Source: Acetivibrio thermocellus ATCC 27405 (GTDB lineage: Bacteria; Bacillota; Clostridia; Acetivibrionales; Acetivibrionaceae). From it: 64,000 nt of DNA. Location of the stretch: the NCBI RefSeq assembly GCF_000015865.1, contig NC_009012.1, positions 2,721,081 to 2,785,080 of the forward strand, read 5' to 3'. Shown in pieces: positions 30,454 through 39,613 of this stretch; the stretch's first letter is position 1, and every line of letters begins with the position of its first letter. The position numbers and the translations under genes are program-made. The notes under the pieces are model-generated. The model was given only the letters and a program-made list of their open reading frames with translations, had not been told where the DNA came from and searched no databases.

Positions 30454-31863
30454 TCATGAACATGCTCTCATCTTCTCAACCTCTTGGTTTCTTGCCTTAA
30501 CATACTTCCATTTTCCCGAAGCATACCTAAAATACACAATAGCAGCCCTTGTATATTGGTCCAGCACGAGAGCAACCCATGCTCCTATAAGCCCCCAGCG
30601 GAAAACACTTACAAAAATATAAGCAACTACCACACGAAAACCCCAAATGCCGGCAATAGATGAATATAGTGGAAACATAGTATCTCCCGCTCCCCTGAGC
30701 ACACCGGCAAGGGAAAGCTGCGTCGATTGTCCGGGCTGGGCCAAAGCCATTATTTTAAGCACAATACTGGCCATTGCGGCAACTTTAAGGTCTTCTGTAT
30801 ACAGACAGGCCAGGGGATATGAGAACAAGATAAACATCAATCCCATAAAGCAGGCAACTGCAATAGCCATATGATGTATGATATCGGCATACCTTTTAGC
30901 CCGTTCCTCGTCATTTGCTCCAAGACTTTGTCCCACCAGAGTTGTGCCGGCAACACCAAAAGCCATGCTGGGTGAAAAAGTAAGTCCGCAAATACTGAGC
31001 CCTATCTGATGAGCGGCAAATGTTACGGTACCCAGGCTTGAAACCGTACGGGCAAACATCATAAGTCCGCCCTGAACCACAAATTGTTCCATTGCCGACG
31101 GCAAACCTATTGAAAAAATTTCTCTGGCAATATCAAAATTTATCCGGTAGCTGCCCTTAAGCCTAATTGAGATAGCAGACCATTTTAAGAAAAATACTAC
31201 ACACAAACCAACCACACACGCTAAAAATCTCGATACGGACGTGGAAATTGCAGCTCCTGCCACGCCAAGTTTGGGCAAACCGAGCTTTCCGAATATAAGC
31301 AAATAGTTTCCCAGTACATTGAAAAGATTACTACCTACATTGTATATCATGGGAATCGTTGTTTCCCCCGCTCCCCTCAGAGCAGCCGTAACCCCCATGT
31401 TAACTGCCTGGAAAACCAGTCCGGCAGATACTATTTGAAAGTATACGGTGGCATCCTTCACAGTATCCGCTTCGGCTCCCATAAAGACTACAATGTCATG
31501 AGCCATAAAAACTCCTATCGTGCTTATGATAATTCCCATGATAAAGTTCAGAATAATGGACTGCCGTGCAACCTCATTAGCTTTTTTAGTGTTGCCGGCG
31601 CCAATATTCCATGCCACAATCGTGGTTGTACCCACATTGACAGCCGAAAATATCGCCAGTAAAACCATAAAAGGCTGGGTGGTAAGTCCAACCGCAGTTA
31701 TTGCTGCTGAGTTGAGCCGCCCCACCATAATCATGTCAATCATGCTAAATAGGGTTGACATAACCAGTTCTATAAACGCCGGCCACGAGAGAGATATCAC
31801 TTCCCATATCATTTGTTTTGAATATTTTTGAGACCATTTCCGTTTACGCAAAAATTGCAACAA
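30454..31863 (-). CDS. MATE-family multidrug/metabolite exporter
   Basis: This 469-residue integral membrane protein has about twelve hydrophobic segments and the internal two-fold repeat of MATE cation/drug antiporters (NorM/DinF branch): SLSWPAFIELVMSTLFSMIDMIMVG near the N-terminus and the matching GLPSAMEQFVVQGGLMMFA at the start of the second half. AALRGAGETTIPMI and AGVLRGAGDTMFPL are the paired RGAG motifs. Substrate unknown. The start appears to be TTG 31863, 7 nt after GAAGGG. Single-gene transcript. Confidence 0.93.
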   Translation of the reverse strand: MLQFLRKRKWSQKYSKQMIWEVISLSWPAFIELVMSTLFSMIDMIMVGRLNSAAITAVGLTTQPFMVLLAIFSAVNVGTTTIVAWNIGAGNTKKANEVARQSIILNFIMGIIISTIGVFMAHDIVVFMGAEADTVKDATVYFQIVSAGLVFQAVNMGVTAALRGAGETTIPMIYNVGSNLFNVLGNYLLIFGKLGLPKLGVAGAAISTSVSRFLACVVGLCVVFFLKWSAISIRLKGSYRINFDIAREIFSIGLPSAMEQFVVQGGLMMFARTVSSLGTVTFAAHQIGLSICGLTFSPSMAFGVAGTTLVGQSLGANDEERAKRYADIIHHMAIAVACFMGLMFILFSYPLACLYTEDLKVAAMASIVLKIMALAQPGQSTQLSLAGVLRGAGDTMFPLYSSIAGIWGFRVVVAYIFVSVFRWGLIGAWVALVLDQYTRAAIVYFRYASGKWKYVKARNQEVEKMRACS

Positions 31864-32121
31864 CAGAATTCCCTTCCTTCTTTTATGTAACGTTTATTAT
31901 TATACTCCTCATAATAATAAACTTCAAATAATATATTTTCCCTATAAAATAGTTCAGCTAAATTACCGAAAAATAAAACGATACACAATATTATACTCTT
32001 TAACTGTTCTTTCTGCGCGTCAGGAAAGTACTGTAAGCAAAGTCTTTACAATAGAATCGTGACAGAACTTTTAAGGCAAAATTCTCGGTCAAATTATCAC
32101 ACAGAAAGCGGGGAATTAAAA

Positions 32122-32544
32122 ATGATGTGGAAAGAAAAATACAAAATCGGCGTAGATTTAATTGACCAGCAGCATGAGGAGCTTTTCAGACGTGTCTCGG
32201 AATTTACCAGGATTATCCGAAGTGAAGAAAATTGGGATGCCAGAATTGACAAAGTAAAAGAAACAATGGCTTTTATGAAAGACTATGTAGTTGATCATTT
32301 CAACGAAGAAGAAGCCTATCAAGCCAAGATAAATTATCCCGAGCTCGAAGCCCATAAAAAAGCTCATGCAAGTTTCAAAGAAGGCATTGAGAACTATGTC
32401 AAAATTTTTGAGGAAGAAGGCTTTAATGAAGACAGGATACAGGAATTCGGCGGTAAACTCATGACGTGGCTCATTATGCATGTTGCGGGTATGGATCAGA
32501 AGATAGGTGAATACGTGAAAAGCAAAGGAGGACAAATTCAATGA
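32122..32544 (+). CDS. Bacteriohemerythrin
   Basis: The 140-residue four-helix protein binds oxygen at a non-heme di-iron site. The ligands are all visible: His in DQQHEELF, His and Glu in VDHFNEEEAYQ, the pair in LEAHKKAH, and His with Asp in IMHVAGMDQ. In anaerobes such proteins scavenge or sense oxygen. ATG 32122 follows a GGGGA ribosome site; an upstream TTG frame is not needed. The stop overlaps the next start (ATGA), coupling it to a CheX-like gene, which hints at an aerotaxis-related role. Confidence 0.92.
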   Translation: MMWKEKYKIGVDLIDQQHEELFRRVSEFTRIIRSEENWDARIDKVKETMAFMKDYVVDHFNEEEAYQAKINYPELEAHKKAHASFKEGIENYVKIFEEEGFNEDRIQEFGGKLMTWLIMHVAGMDQKIGEYVKSKGGQIQ

Positions 32545-33005
32545 AAGCAGAATATATAAACTCCTTTTACAAGGCGGCAAAAGATGTGTTCCAGTTGATG
32601 GTTGACATTGAACCTCAAAGAGGAGAACTGAAATTGGTGGAAAATTTGTGCAACAATAAAGATGCCAACATTGAGCTTGGAGTAGTTGGAGATTTGAAAG
32701 GAAAAATCCTTTTCAGCTTCCCAAAAGATATGACTCTGGAAATGGTCAAAATTTTGTCCGGTATGGAAATGGACAAGATTGACAACTTTGCATCTTCAGC
32801 CTTGGGAGAAATGGCGAATATCATCGGAGGAAATGCATTAACACTTTTGTCACAGTACAATTACACCTGCGATATTGTCCCCCCGCAAATTTACATAGGC
32901 GAATACAAACCAAATTCCATTGGCAACGACAAAGCTTTACAATTGCCTTTATTAACTCCTATCGGTGAATTTGACATTACCATTCTTTTAAAGGAAAATA
33001 AATAA
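32541..33005 (+). CDS. CheX-like chemotaxis phosphatase
   Basis: The 154-residue protein has the CheC/CheX/FliY fold. The active-site helix SSALGEMANIIGGNAL carries the conserved Glu and Asn (E-x-x-N) used to dephosphorylate CheY-P. One such helix is visible, as in CheX, which works as a dimer. Its ATG overlaps the hemerythrin stop by 4 bp, so the two are made together. Followed by a strong terminator. Confidence 0.85.
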   Translation: MKAEYINSFYKAAKDVFQLMVDIEPQRGELKLVENLCNNKDANIELGVVGDLKGKILFSFPKDMTLEMVKILSGMEMDKIDNFASSALGEMANIIGGNALTLLSQYNYTCDIVPPQIYIGEYKPNSIGNDKALQLPLLTPIGEFDITILLKENK

Positions 33006-33023
33006 AAAGGGAAATTTACCTGT

Positions 33024-33062
33024 TTGCACCCCCCTTTTGGTTCAGGGGGTGCAATTATTTAT
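33024..33062 (+). terminator. Rho-independent terminator of the hemerythrin-cheX operon
   Basis: TTGCACCCCC (33024-33033) pairs with GGGGGTGCAA (33045-33054), followed by TTATTTATT. Confidence 0.85.
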
Positions 33063-33092
33063 TCATCTCATTGCTGTTGTGACAGGGGTTAT

Positions 33093-33866
33093 TTAAAATA
33101 AAGTTTTATAAAGCTCCGTTCGTCTGTCCAAACGCAGCGGAAAGCTGTCTCTAATTTTCTTTACATCCTGCTCAATGTCTGCATATATAACTCCTTCTTT
33201 GTCTTCAATTATTTCAATTATTTCTCCATTGGGATTTATTACACAGCTGTCCCCCGAATACTCAAGTCCGCCCATATTACCCACACAATTTACGCCCAAA
33301 ATGTAAACCTGGTTTTCAATTGCCCGTGCCTGAAGCAAACACTTCCAATGTTCTCTTCGTTTTTTAGGCCAGTTTGCAGCAACAACCACAATTTCGGTTT
33401 CATCTCCAAGGGCCTGAAAGACAGCTGGAAAGCGTAAATCATAGCAAATAAAAGTAGCAATCTCCCTCCCTTGCAACTTACAAGTCGATAACTTGTTCCC
33501 TTTCACAAAATACTTTTCCTCACCTGCCATGCTAAATGGGTGAATTTTTACATAATCTGAAATTTCATCACCTTTTTCGTTAATTATTGTATAATGGTTT
33601 TCCGCTTTTTCCCCCGCAGCCTTTACCCAGCCGAAGCCAATACTAATTTGATGGCTTTTGCAAATCATCTTTACCCTGTCTTTGCTTTCATCATTGTATT
33701 CTTTAGTAAGCTTTGTGTTCATTGAAAAACCCGTAAAGCTCATTTCCGGCAATAAAAGCAGGTCCGCGCCATGCTTTTTTACCTCTTCTGATACACCCTC
33801 CAGCTTTTTATAGTTTTTCTCCTTGTCTTCCCATGCTATCTCCATTTGGTATAATGCAGCTCTCAT
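33093..33866 (-). CDS. Carbon-nitrogen hydrolase (nitrilase superfamily, omega-amidase-like)
   Basis: The 257-residue enzyme carries the complete catalytic triad of the nitrilase superfamily: Glu41 in LLLPEMSFTGF, Lys in YVKIHPFS (about 107), and Cys in FICYDLRFP (about 140), with a second conserved Glu region near IENQVYILGVNCVG. Similarity is closest in feel to YafV/omega-amidase proteins that hydrolyse alpha-ketoglutaramate-type substrates in metabolite repair; the substrate here is inferred. ATG follows AAGGGAG. Convergent with the cheX operon. Confidence 0.88.
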   Translation of the reverse strand: MRAALYQMEIAWEDKEKNYKKLEGVSEEVKKHGADLLLLPEMSFTGFSMNTKLTKEYNDESKDRVKMICKSHQISIGFGWVKAAGEKAENHYTIINEKGDEISDYVKIHPFSMAGEEKYFVKGNKLSTCKLQGREIATFICYDLRFPAVFQALGDETEIVVVAANWPKKRREHWKCLLQARAIENQVYILGVNCVGNMGGLEYSGDSCVINPNGEIIEIIEDKEGVIYADIEQDVKKIRDSFPLRLDRRTELYKTLF

Positions 33867-34138
33867 AAATTCTCCCTTCCTGCCGCACCATAACGGCCTT
33901 TTTGTCTTGTAATCTGATTCTACAACAAGAAGTTACGTTTCAAGTTCTATAATAATTGATATAATGATAATACCCAAAAAAGAAAAGCATGAAAAGCCAC
34001 TTCATTCTTTGGCTGTCTGTCGCAAAGTCTCAAATTTGCTTGTATCAAGGGTTACAGCGAATTTGTTTTTCTGTTTTATTCGCTGGCATCCTATTAAAAC
34101 AATAGTCAAACTTCAATCATATTTTATGTTTAACCTTA

Positions 34139-34151
34139 TTTATGGTATAAT
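34139..34151 (+). promoter_or_regulatory. Extended -10 promoter of the stalk-domain protein gene
   Basis: TGGTATAAT ends at 34151 (TATAAT 34146-34151), an extended -10, about 34 nt before the ATG. The gap 33867-34184 holds no convincing gene. Confidence 0.5.
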
Positions 34152-34184
34152 TACAGAAAAAACAAAAACAGGAGGAAGAAGAAA

Positions 34185-34913
34185 ATGAAAAAATTTATCG
34201 CAGGCTTTTTGACATGTCTTGTGCTCATGTCAGGCTTCTATGTTCTGGCCGAATCTCAGCAGTGGACCGCCCTGCGCGCAACCTTCGATGTGTACGTAAA
34301 CGGCAAAAAATTCGAAAGCGACAAACCTATAGTTGCCATCGAGGGCAGTACATATTTGCCGCTAAAGGCCATCGGTGATGTGCTTGGTGTTCCGGTTCAA
34401 TGGAACGAAAAATTGAGAAGGGTTGAGGTAGGTTCTATTTCCAATACCAAAAATGAATATTCGTTCAACAACCCGGCTCCTCTCAATACTATTCAGACAA
34501 TTACAAAAGAAAGCTTCCTTCAAAAATATACCGCCGAAGTAGTAGTGAAAGAAATAGTTCGCGGAGAGACCGCAAATAAAATGGTAGCAGATGCCAATAT
34601 TTTTAATGATCCCCCTAAAGAAGGTTATGAATATCTTCTTGCAAAAGTTTACGTTAAATTAATCAGTATAGATGAAGGTGCGCTAACACTGAGTCCTTTG
34701 CAATTTTCTTTGATATCCAGTGATGGCAAGGAATACGATATGCCTTTTGTAGTTCTTCCCGAACCTGAAATAACTACAACTTTATATCCCGGAGCTTCAC
34801 ACGAAGGATGGGTGGTATTCGAAGTAAAAAAAGACGATTTAAAGCCTAAAATTGTGTTCGAAAAACAATATGACGGCACAGGCGGAGCATGGTTTAAAGG
34901 CTGGGTTGATTGA
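34185..34913 (+). CDS. Secreted protein with copper-amine-oxidase-N/stalk domain
   Basis: The 242-residue protein has a signal peptide (MKKFIAGFLTCLVLMSGFYVLA, cleavage near residue 22). A short copper-amine-oxidase-N-like (stalk) module follows (about 36-82): VYVNGKKFESDKPIVAIEGSTYLPLKAIGDVLGVPVQWNE. The C-terminal half (about 110-242) looks like the immunoglobulin-like DUF4352-type fold (YLLAKVYVKLIS, then a SHEGWVVFEV strand). Such modules are common in extracellular clostridial proteins; no enzymatic function is implied. Strong GGAGGAAG site. Confidence 0.75.
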   Translation: MKKFIAGFLTCLVLMSGFYVLAESQQWTALRATFDVYVNGKKFESDKPIVAIEGSTYLPLKAIGDVLGVPVQWNEKLRRVEVGSISNTKNEYSFNNPAPLNTIQTITKESFLQKYTAEVVVKEIVRGETANKMVADANIFNDPPKEGYEYLLAKVYVKLISIDEGALTLSPLQFSLISSDGKEYDMPFVVLPEPEITTTLYPGASHEGWVVFEVKKDDLKPKIVFEKQYDGTGGAWFKGWVD

Positions 34914-35377
34914 TAATACATTCGAATTTCCATTTTGCGTAGAAGTAGAATTCGAAGTTTCAGAATCAGGAATTTAACCCGGGGTCTGCTTTTTTATATT
35001 TTCCTCTACACTCAATTACTCAACCTTGCCCGACTATATTTCATATATTGTGTATTTATATTCGCTAAAAACATTTAACGGAAGTAAATGGGCAAATAGA
35101 GTAGAAAATAAGTTAACTTTCGATGATGTCCATACGTGTTTGAACAACATGAAAAACGTACTAAATTTAGCTGCATGCAGGGATAATGAGTTTAGTATAG
35201 TACATTACCCGAAAAAATAGGAAAACACCACCTACGGCTCATTCGAACTTTCAGTTGTTCAATTCTATTTTATAATTAATAATGAACAATGGTAAAAATT
35301 AAATGGTTTATAATTTTTTTATAATTTTGTATTGTTTACTCAAAATCAAGGCCAGTAAAAAAGAGGAGTAATCAAAT

Positions 35378-35560
35378 ACGGCAACAATACAAAAATACGA
35401 AACCTAAAAAGGTGAGCGTTGGCGCGTCAGATCAAGAGATGAAACCGGAAATCAAAAAAGCGAAATCTTTGACCGTGGCAAAGACAACAATACTTTATGG
35501 AAAAATTTCGGAATGAATATTGCCGTTCGGACTTTGTTGTCACGTAAGCAACTTAAAAAT
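35378..35560 (+). pseudogene. Remnant of a tyrosine integrase N-terminus beside tRNA-Ser
   Basis: After GAGGAG (35363-35368) comes ACG, one base from ATG, then codons reading ATIQKYET, a stop TAA, and KGERWRVRSRDETGNQKSEIF. This is the N-terminal arm-binding pattern of phage and ICE integrases (typically IQKYETK-GERWRVRYRD). The start codon and one Lys codon have each been mutated, and the similarity fades after about 35500. It lies about 120 bp from tRNA-Ser, a common attachment site, so it is probably the trace of an old integrated element. The wider gap 34914-35683 shows nothing else I can support. Confidence 0.55.
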
Positions 35561-35683
35561 TGGATAAATATGTGGCAAACATATGAAGCGATTTTATTTT
35601 TTTCTCTTGTGACATATTTGTGTTATTAAAAGGTATTGTGGCATAAAAACAGGTTACAGTTAAAATCCTGTAACCCTTGATAT

Positions 35684-35777
35684 TGGCGGAGAGAGAGGGA
35701 TTCGAACCCTCGGTACCCCTTTTGGGAGTACACACGATTTCCAGTCGTGCGCCTTAGACCAGCTCAGCCATCTCTCC
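35684..35777 (-). tRNA. tRNA-Ser (anticodon GGA)
   Basis: The minus strand folds as a type II tRNA: acceptor GGAGAGA/TCTCTCC, discriminator G and encoded CCA, D loop with GGTCTAAGGC, anticodon stem CACGA/TCGTG with loop CTGGAAA (anticodon GGA, reading UCC and UCU), a long variable arm typical of tRNA-Ser (TACTCCC-AAAA-GGGGTA), and T loop GGTTCGAATCC. Length 94 nt with CCA. Confidence 0.97.
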
Positions 35778-35965
35778 ATCTTTTACGTCTGTTCAATTTT
35801 TTCAAAATAAGTACTTAACGCTTAAATAGTATACCATGGATTTATCGCAAAAGCAAGAGGTAAAATTGCACAATTCCAAAATCCCAAAAACTTTCAACAA
35901 ACATAATGACCACCCGCTATAAGCAGGTGGCCACCCTCAACTTACCGTTGTTTCACTACTGTACC

Positions 35966-36685
35966 TTATTGTGCATTCCCCATACCTAAACTATTAAAAG
36001 GAGATTTGAGTACGTCACTCAAGTCCGCTATAGGTATCTCAAACTCAAGGGGTGCATCATCCGTGTACACCAGTGATTGGAAGAATATTACCAGCTTGTC
36101 ATCTTTAAAGTAATAGTCTTGATCCTCATCTATGCCGGCAAATTCTTTGTTGGTTTCAACATCCAATTCATTGAATTTTACCTGCAATATCGCATTCAGT
36201 TTGTCTTTGTATGTCTTTATCGTAAACAGATCCGCTATTGGAATGTCTTCTCCGGTTCTAAGGTCAAAGTTAAAGGTGTCAATAGTAATATCTGTGTAAT
36301 CTTCTGCTTTTAAGTAAGACTTAATATAGAATTTTATGCTAAGTACTTCTTTTGATCTGAACGGAACTTCATACCATACTGTCATGGTTTCTTCCACTGC
36401 AAGGTCTTCGGTAGCGGCAATTAAGTTCCTGTAATCCTCAATCCTCGCTTTCAAAGTGTTGTTGACTTTTTCCTCAATTCTCTTGTCAATTAAGTCCTTT
36501 ATTACAGGATAAGTAAATTCTGTACGTGTATCTCCATAAGTTTTTTCCTCAGATACACTTTCGATCACATACTTGTCCGTCAATTCAGTAGCCTGAATCT
36601 TGTCTTTTTTGTCACCTGAGCACCCCACAAAAAGAAAACAAAACAAAAGAGAAAACAAAAGCATTAAAACTGATAATCTCCTCAC
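35966..36685 (-). CDS. DUF3298/DUF4163-like lipoprotein
   Basis: The 239-residue protein starts at GTG 36685 after GGAGGGGG and has a lipoprotein signal (LMLLFSLLFCFLFVGC, lipobox FVGC). The mature part contains a DUF4163-like N-terminal region (IESVSEEKTYGDTRTEFTYPVI) and a DUF3298-like C-terminal region (RTGEDIPIADLFT, YYFKDDKLVIFFQ), the layout of RsiV-type and related cell-surface proteins. It lacks an anti-sigma domain, so an anti-sigma role is not supported. An upstream in-frame ATG at 36730 has no ribosome site. Single gene. Confidence 0.75.
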   Translation of the reverse strand: MRRLSVLMLLFSLLFCFLFVGCSGDKKDKIQATELTDKYVIESVSEEKTYGDTRTEFTYPVIKDLIDKRIEEKVNNTLKARIEDYRNLIAATEDLAVEETMTVWYEVPFRSKEVLSIKFYIKSYLKAEDYTDITIDTFNFDLRTGEDIPIADLFTIKTYKDKLNAILQVKFNELDVETNKEFAGIDEDQDYYFKDDKLVIFFQSLVYTDDAPLEFEIPIADLSDVLKSPFNSLGMGNAQ

Positions 36686-36809
36686 TAAATCCCCCTCCAC
36701 TAATATAAAATAAAAATTAATAAACATCATTTAATAATAATATAACATATTATTATCTAAACATAAATACAAAGTTTTCGACTCTCACAAAATACATCAT
36801 GGCATCTCT

Positions 36810-37289
36810 TTATTTTTCAGCATCTTTCAAAGCTTTCTGTGCCAAATCAAAAAACTTCTTTACCTTGATTGTTGCTCCGGATATCGCATCGGTATGGCCG
36901 TCATTATCCTTATACTTTATATCTGTCGGGTCCTGCTTTTCCACAAGGTATGCTTCAACCTTTTCAGCCTGTTCATGCCATTCTGCCTGAGCTCCGCCAT
37001 ATTCCACCATTTTATAACCGCCATTTCTCGATAATGTATCTTTGTCGTCGCCGCCATCTTTGTTAATTGCATTCCAGTCTACTGAGACGATTTTCCCGTT
37101 TTTTACCTCAATTGTTACAGTATCCTTCCATCCTGATTCATCAAAATCATCTGCTTCGGCATAATATGTGCCATCCTTGTACTGCTTTGTACCGCTACCT
37201 GGAGTGTTTTGCTGTGTCTGATTGCATCCTGCAAACACTCCTGCTATAATTACTGCTAAACCCATTGCTAGAATTTTGCGTCTTAACAT
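36810..37289 (-). CDS. FMN-binding-domain lipoprotein
   Basis: The 159-residue protein carries a lipobox (VFAGC, Cys22) and one FMN-binding domain. The flavinylation motif lies near residue 138 as DAISGATIKVKKF; the usual SGAT-S/T acceptor has Ile in the final place, and the Thr of SGAT itself is retained, so covalent FMN attachment is plausible. Related proteins (PplA type) accept electrons in extracellular electron transfer. An AAAAAGGAGG site precedes the ATG. Confidence 0.85.
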   Translation of the reverse strand: MLRRKILAMGLAVIIAGVFAGCNQTQQNTPGSGTKQYKDGTYYAEADDFDESGWKDTVTIEVKNGKIVSVDWNAINKDGGDDKDTLSRNGGYKMVEYGGAQAEWHEQAEKVEAYLVEKQDPTDIKYKDNDGHTDAISGATIKVKKFFDLAQKALKDAEK

Positions 37290-37429
37290 ACAAATCCTCC
37301 TTTTTGTTTTTAATTACTATAGCAAATAGTAATAAAATATATGATATAAGAAATTTTGTACTCTCCTTATTATTATCAGCAATATTTATCGTCATTATTT
37401 AATATCAATTTAACAATTCCATATATATA

Positions 37430-38185
37430 TTAATACCACCTTGAAGCCACTATACCAACATATTCTTTAACAGAAAAATAAAATTTTTGCAAAGCTTCCG
37501 CCGACGGAACAAAATCCATAAAAGTAATTTTTCTTATGCTGTTTGTTTGATAGTCGGTAGGATATGGAATAACGTTCACTTCATTTTTTTCAAACTGTTT
37601 TACCGCTCTTTTCATGTGAAATGCTGATGTGACCAGAATAGGCTTGTTAAAACCATGTTTGTCCAACAATTCCTTTGTATAAAACGCATTTTGAGTGGTA
37701 TTTAAACTTCTGTTCTCAACAATTATTTTTTCCTCGGGTACACCTAAGCTTAACAAAATATTCATGGCAATCTCACCCTCAGAGGTTGTGTGGCCGGGAA
37801 TCTGCCCTCCTGAAATAATTATGGGAACATCCAGTTTATAGTAAAGCTGTACACAGGTCAGCAGCCGATTTGCCGCTATACTTGAAAGATGGCCCTTTCC
37901 GTTTACATTTGGAGTATCCGCAAAGGCTCCACCGCCGAGCATAATGATAACATCTCCGTTCAACTCCGAAGGAGGTTGGTATTTTTTCTCAAGGGACCAG
38001 ATTAGGCTATCGCACACCATAGGCGTGGAAATCAGGTAAAGTATTGCGGTTATGATAACGAAAAGCTTCGTACATTTGGGATCTTTCTTTTTATACTGCC
38101 AAAATGAAGCTGCCGCCAGCAGTAAAATTATACATCCCGGAGGAAGTAAAAATGTCTGATAAAAAAATTTGACCAAATACAGCAT
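37430..38185 (-). CDS. YdcF/ElyC-family membrane protein (DUF218)
   Basis: The 251-residue protein has two N-terminal membrane segments (about 2-30 and 40-58) and a DUF218 domain: DVIIMLGGGAF, then VPIIISGGQIPG, EKIIVENRSLNTTQNA, and ILVTSAFHMKRAVKQFEK. ElyC and SanA members affect envelope integrity; catalytic activity is not established. I start at ATG 38185, downstream of GAGG; TTG and GTG alternatives lie 9 and 3 bp upstream. Confidence 0.85.
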   Translation of the reverse strand: MLYLVKFFYQTFLLPPGCIILLLAAASFWQYKKKDPKCTKLFVIITAILYLISTPMVCDSLIWSLEKKYQPPSELNGDVIIMLGGGAFADTPNVNGKGHLSSIAANRLLTCVQLYYKLDVPIIISGGQIPGHTTSEGEIAMNILLSLGVPEEKIIVENRSLNTTQNAFYTKELLDKHGFNKPILVTSAFHMKRAVKQFEKNEVNVIPYPTDYQTNSIRKITFMDFVPSAEALQKFYFSVKEYVGIVASRWY

Positions 38186-38296
38186 CACACTCAACCTCTT
38201 TCAGCACCGGCTATATTTATTTGTGATACGTTTCACCGTTTATCACCGAATACATGACTCTTAAATATTAATTGATAGATACTTGCTACATTATGC

Positions 38297-39052
38297 TTAT
38301 ATTTTGACTCTGATTTTATCTGTAATATCCGCCAACAAATCTAAACTGTCTTTTATGTTATTTAAAAATTCTGTTGAAGTAGTGTAATTTCCAACTGACA
38401 TTGTTATAATTTCTGAACCTTCATGATTTATTGTTCTTGTAAAGCCTGAATCTATTTGATTAGGCCTGTAATTATGAACAATATTATTTCGGAATTTATT
38501 TATCTTCTTATAAACAGGATTTTTTGGCAAAGAGTTCAAATATTTATAAAGTGCTTTATCTTTCTTCTCAAGTTTCTTTAAAACATTACCTCTAAATTCT
38601 GAGGAAGGTTTTATACCAAGCCTGTATTTTATATTAATAATATGATAAATAGTATCAATTAATCCTTCAAATCTTGTGTAATAACTGTCAACGTAAAAAC
38701 TAAACCAATATAAGATTCCATAATGTTTCTTTTCAAAATGAGGGAAATATTGCACCGACTTACCATTCTCTCCAGGTGATTTGTACCATTCTTCATCAGG
38801 GATACCTGAATCATAATAATATTTTAGCAACGTATAGTTTACAATTAAATCAAATGCCCTGTTATTAAATTCTTTTAACCAGTATTGCATTTGAATATTG
38901 TAGTACCCATCTTCAAAATCTGAGAGTGAAAATTCAATTTTATTTCCATTGTTATCCAAATAAATTCTGTTTATGATGTCTGCTTTATCTCCACAAATCT
39001 TCATCCATTCTTCTTTGGTAGGATATTTAGCATAATCATAAACATCAATCAT
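38297..39052 (-). CDS. HEPN-domain protein (Cthe_2314-type)
   Basis: The 251-residue, largely helical protein contains an R-x4-H motif, RNNIVH, near residue 195 in the segment KINKFRNNIVHNYRPNQ. This is the catalytic signature of HEPN ribonucleases, and the overall pattern fits the HEPN family named after C. thermocellum Cthe_2314. HEPN proteins often act as toxins or phage-defence RNases. No MNT nucleotidyltransferase partner is encoded next to it. ATG 39052 follows GGAAGG. It borders the proposed left end of the rlmH island but I place it outside. Confidence 0.6.
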   Translation of the reverse strand: MIDVYDYAKYPTKEEWMKICGDKADIINRIYLDNNGNKIEFSLSDFEDGYYNIQMQYWLKEFNNRAFDLIVNYTLLKYYYDSGIPDEEWYKSPGENGKSVQYFPHFEKKHYGILYWFSFYVDSYYTRFEGLIDTIYHIINIKYRLGIKPSSEFRGNVLKKLEKKDKALYKYLNSLPKNPVYKKINKFRNNIVHNYRPNQIDSGFTRTINHEGSEIITMSVGNYTTSTEFLNNIKDSLDLLADITDKIRVKI

Positions 39053-39280
39053 AAAAAACCTTCCTTTCAAAGTTTTTAATTTATTAATTCGACCTTATTA
39101 TAACAAGAATTTATAAGAATTAACAGGCTATTCTAATTATATTTGTGGCAAGATGCATTATGGATAGATAATACTAGGCAATCATAAATTGGCTCATAAA
39201 AGATAATTTACATTAAAATCCATTCGAAAAACTAAAACGATTTACATTCATATTGAACTACTATTTTATTTATCATTTTG

Positions 39281-39352
39281 GCACTTATATTGTGCGAATT
39301 AGTTTTTGGCACCTATGCTGTGCGATTAATGCTTTTAGCGCTTATTTTGTGT
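39281..39352. repeat. Three tandem short dyads near the left island boundary
   Basis: GCACTTATATTGTGC (39281-39295), GCACCTATGCTGTGC (39309-39323) and a decayed GCGCTTATTTTGTGT (39338-39352) recur at 28-29 bp, each with the form GCAC-N7-GTGC. The spacing is close to multiples of the helical repeat, as for protein-binding iterons. The flanking 561-bp gap has no convincing gene. Confidence 0.5.
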
Positions 39353-39613
39353 TATTCTATTGATGCATTGTTAATGATACGGCAACTTTCTCCGCTAATT
39401 GTTCTGACGATAGTTACTTCACCATTATCATTCTTAAATCAAATATGTTTTATCATTTACTTTTTAAAAAACACATACATTAGAATATTCCTTTAAAACA
39501 TCTTTTACCTATTTGCCTTTTATAATGTAACTCTTTTCAAATATTAAATAGATAAGAGTGTTTAGACTTTTTTATGATTTTTCCTGTATAATATAAGCGG
39601 AGGCTTGATATAT

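Noticed and set aside
33964-34188. 74-codon frame upstream of the stalk-domain protein
   Set aside because: It overlaps the promoter and ribosome site of the real gene, has no ribosome site of its own and an implausible composition.
35026-35220. 64-codon frame on the plus strand before the integrase remnant
   Set aside because: It would start at TTG with no ribosome site, and I see no family resemblance. It may be decayed DNA.
39278-39496. 72-codon hydrophobic frame over the tandem dyads
   Set aside because: The frame is produced by the repeated dyads and has no ribosome site.
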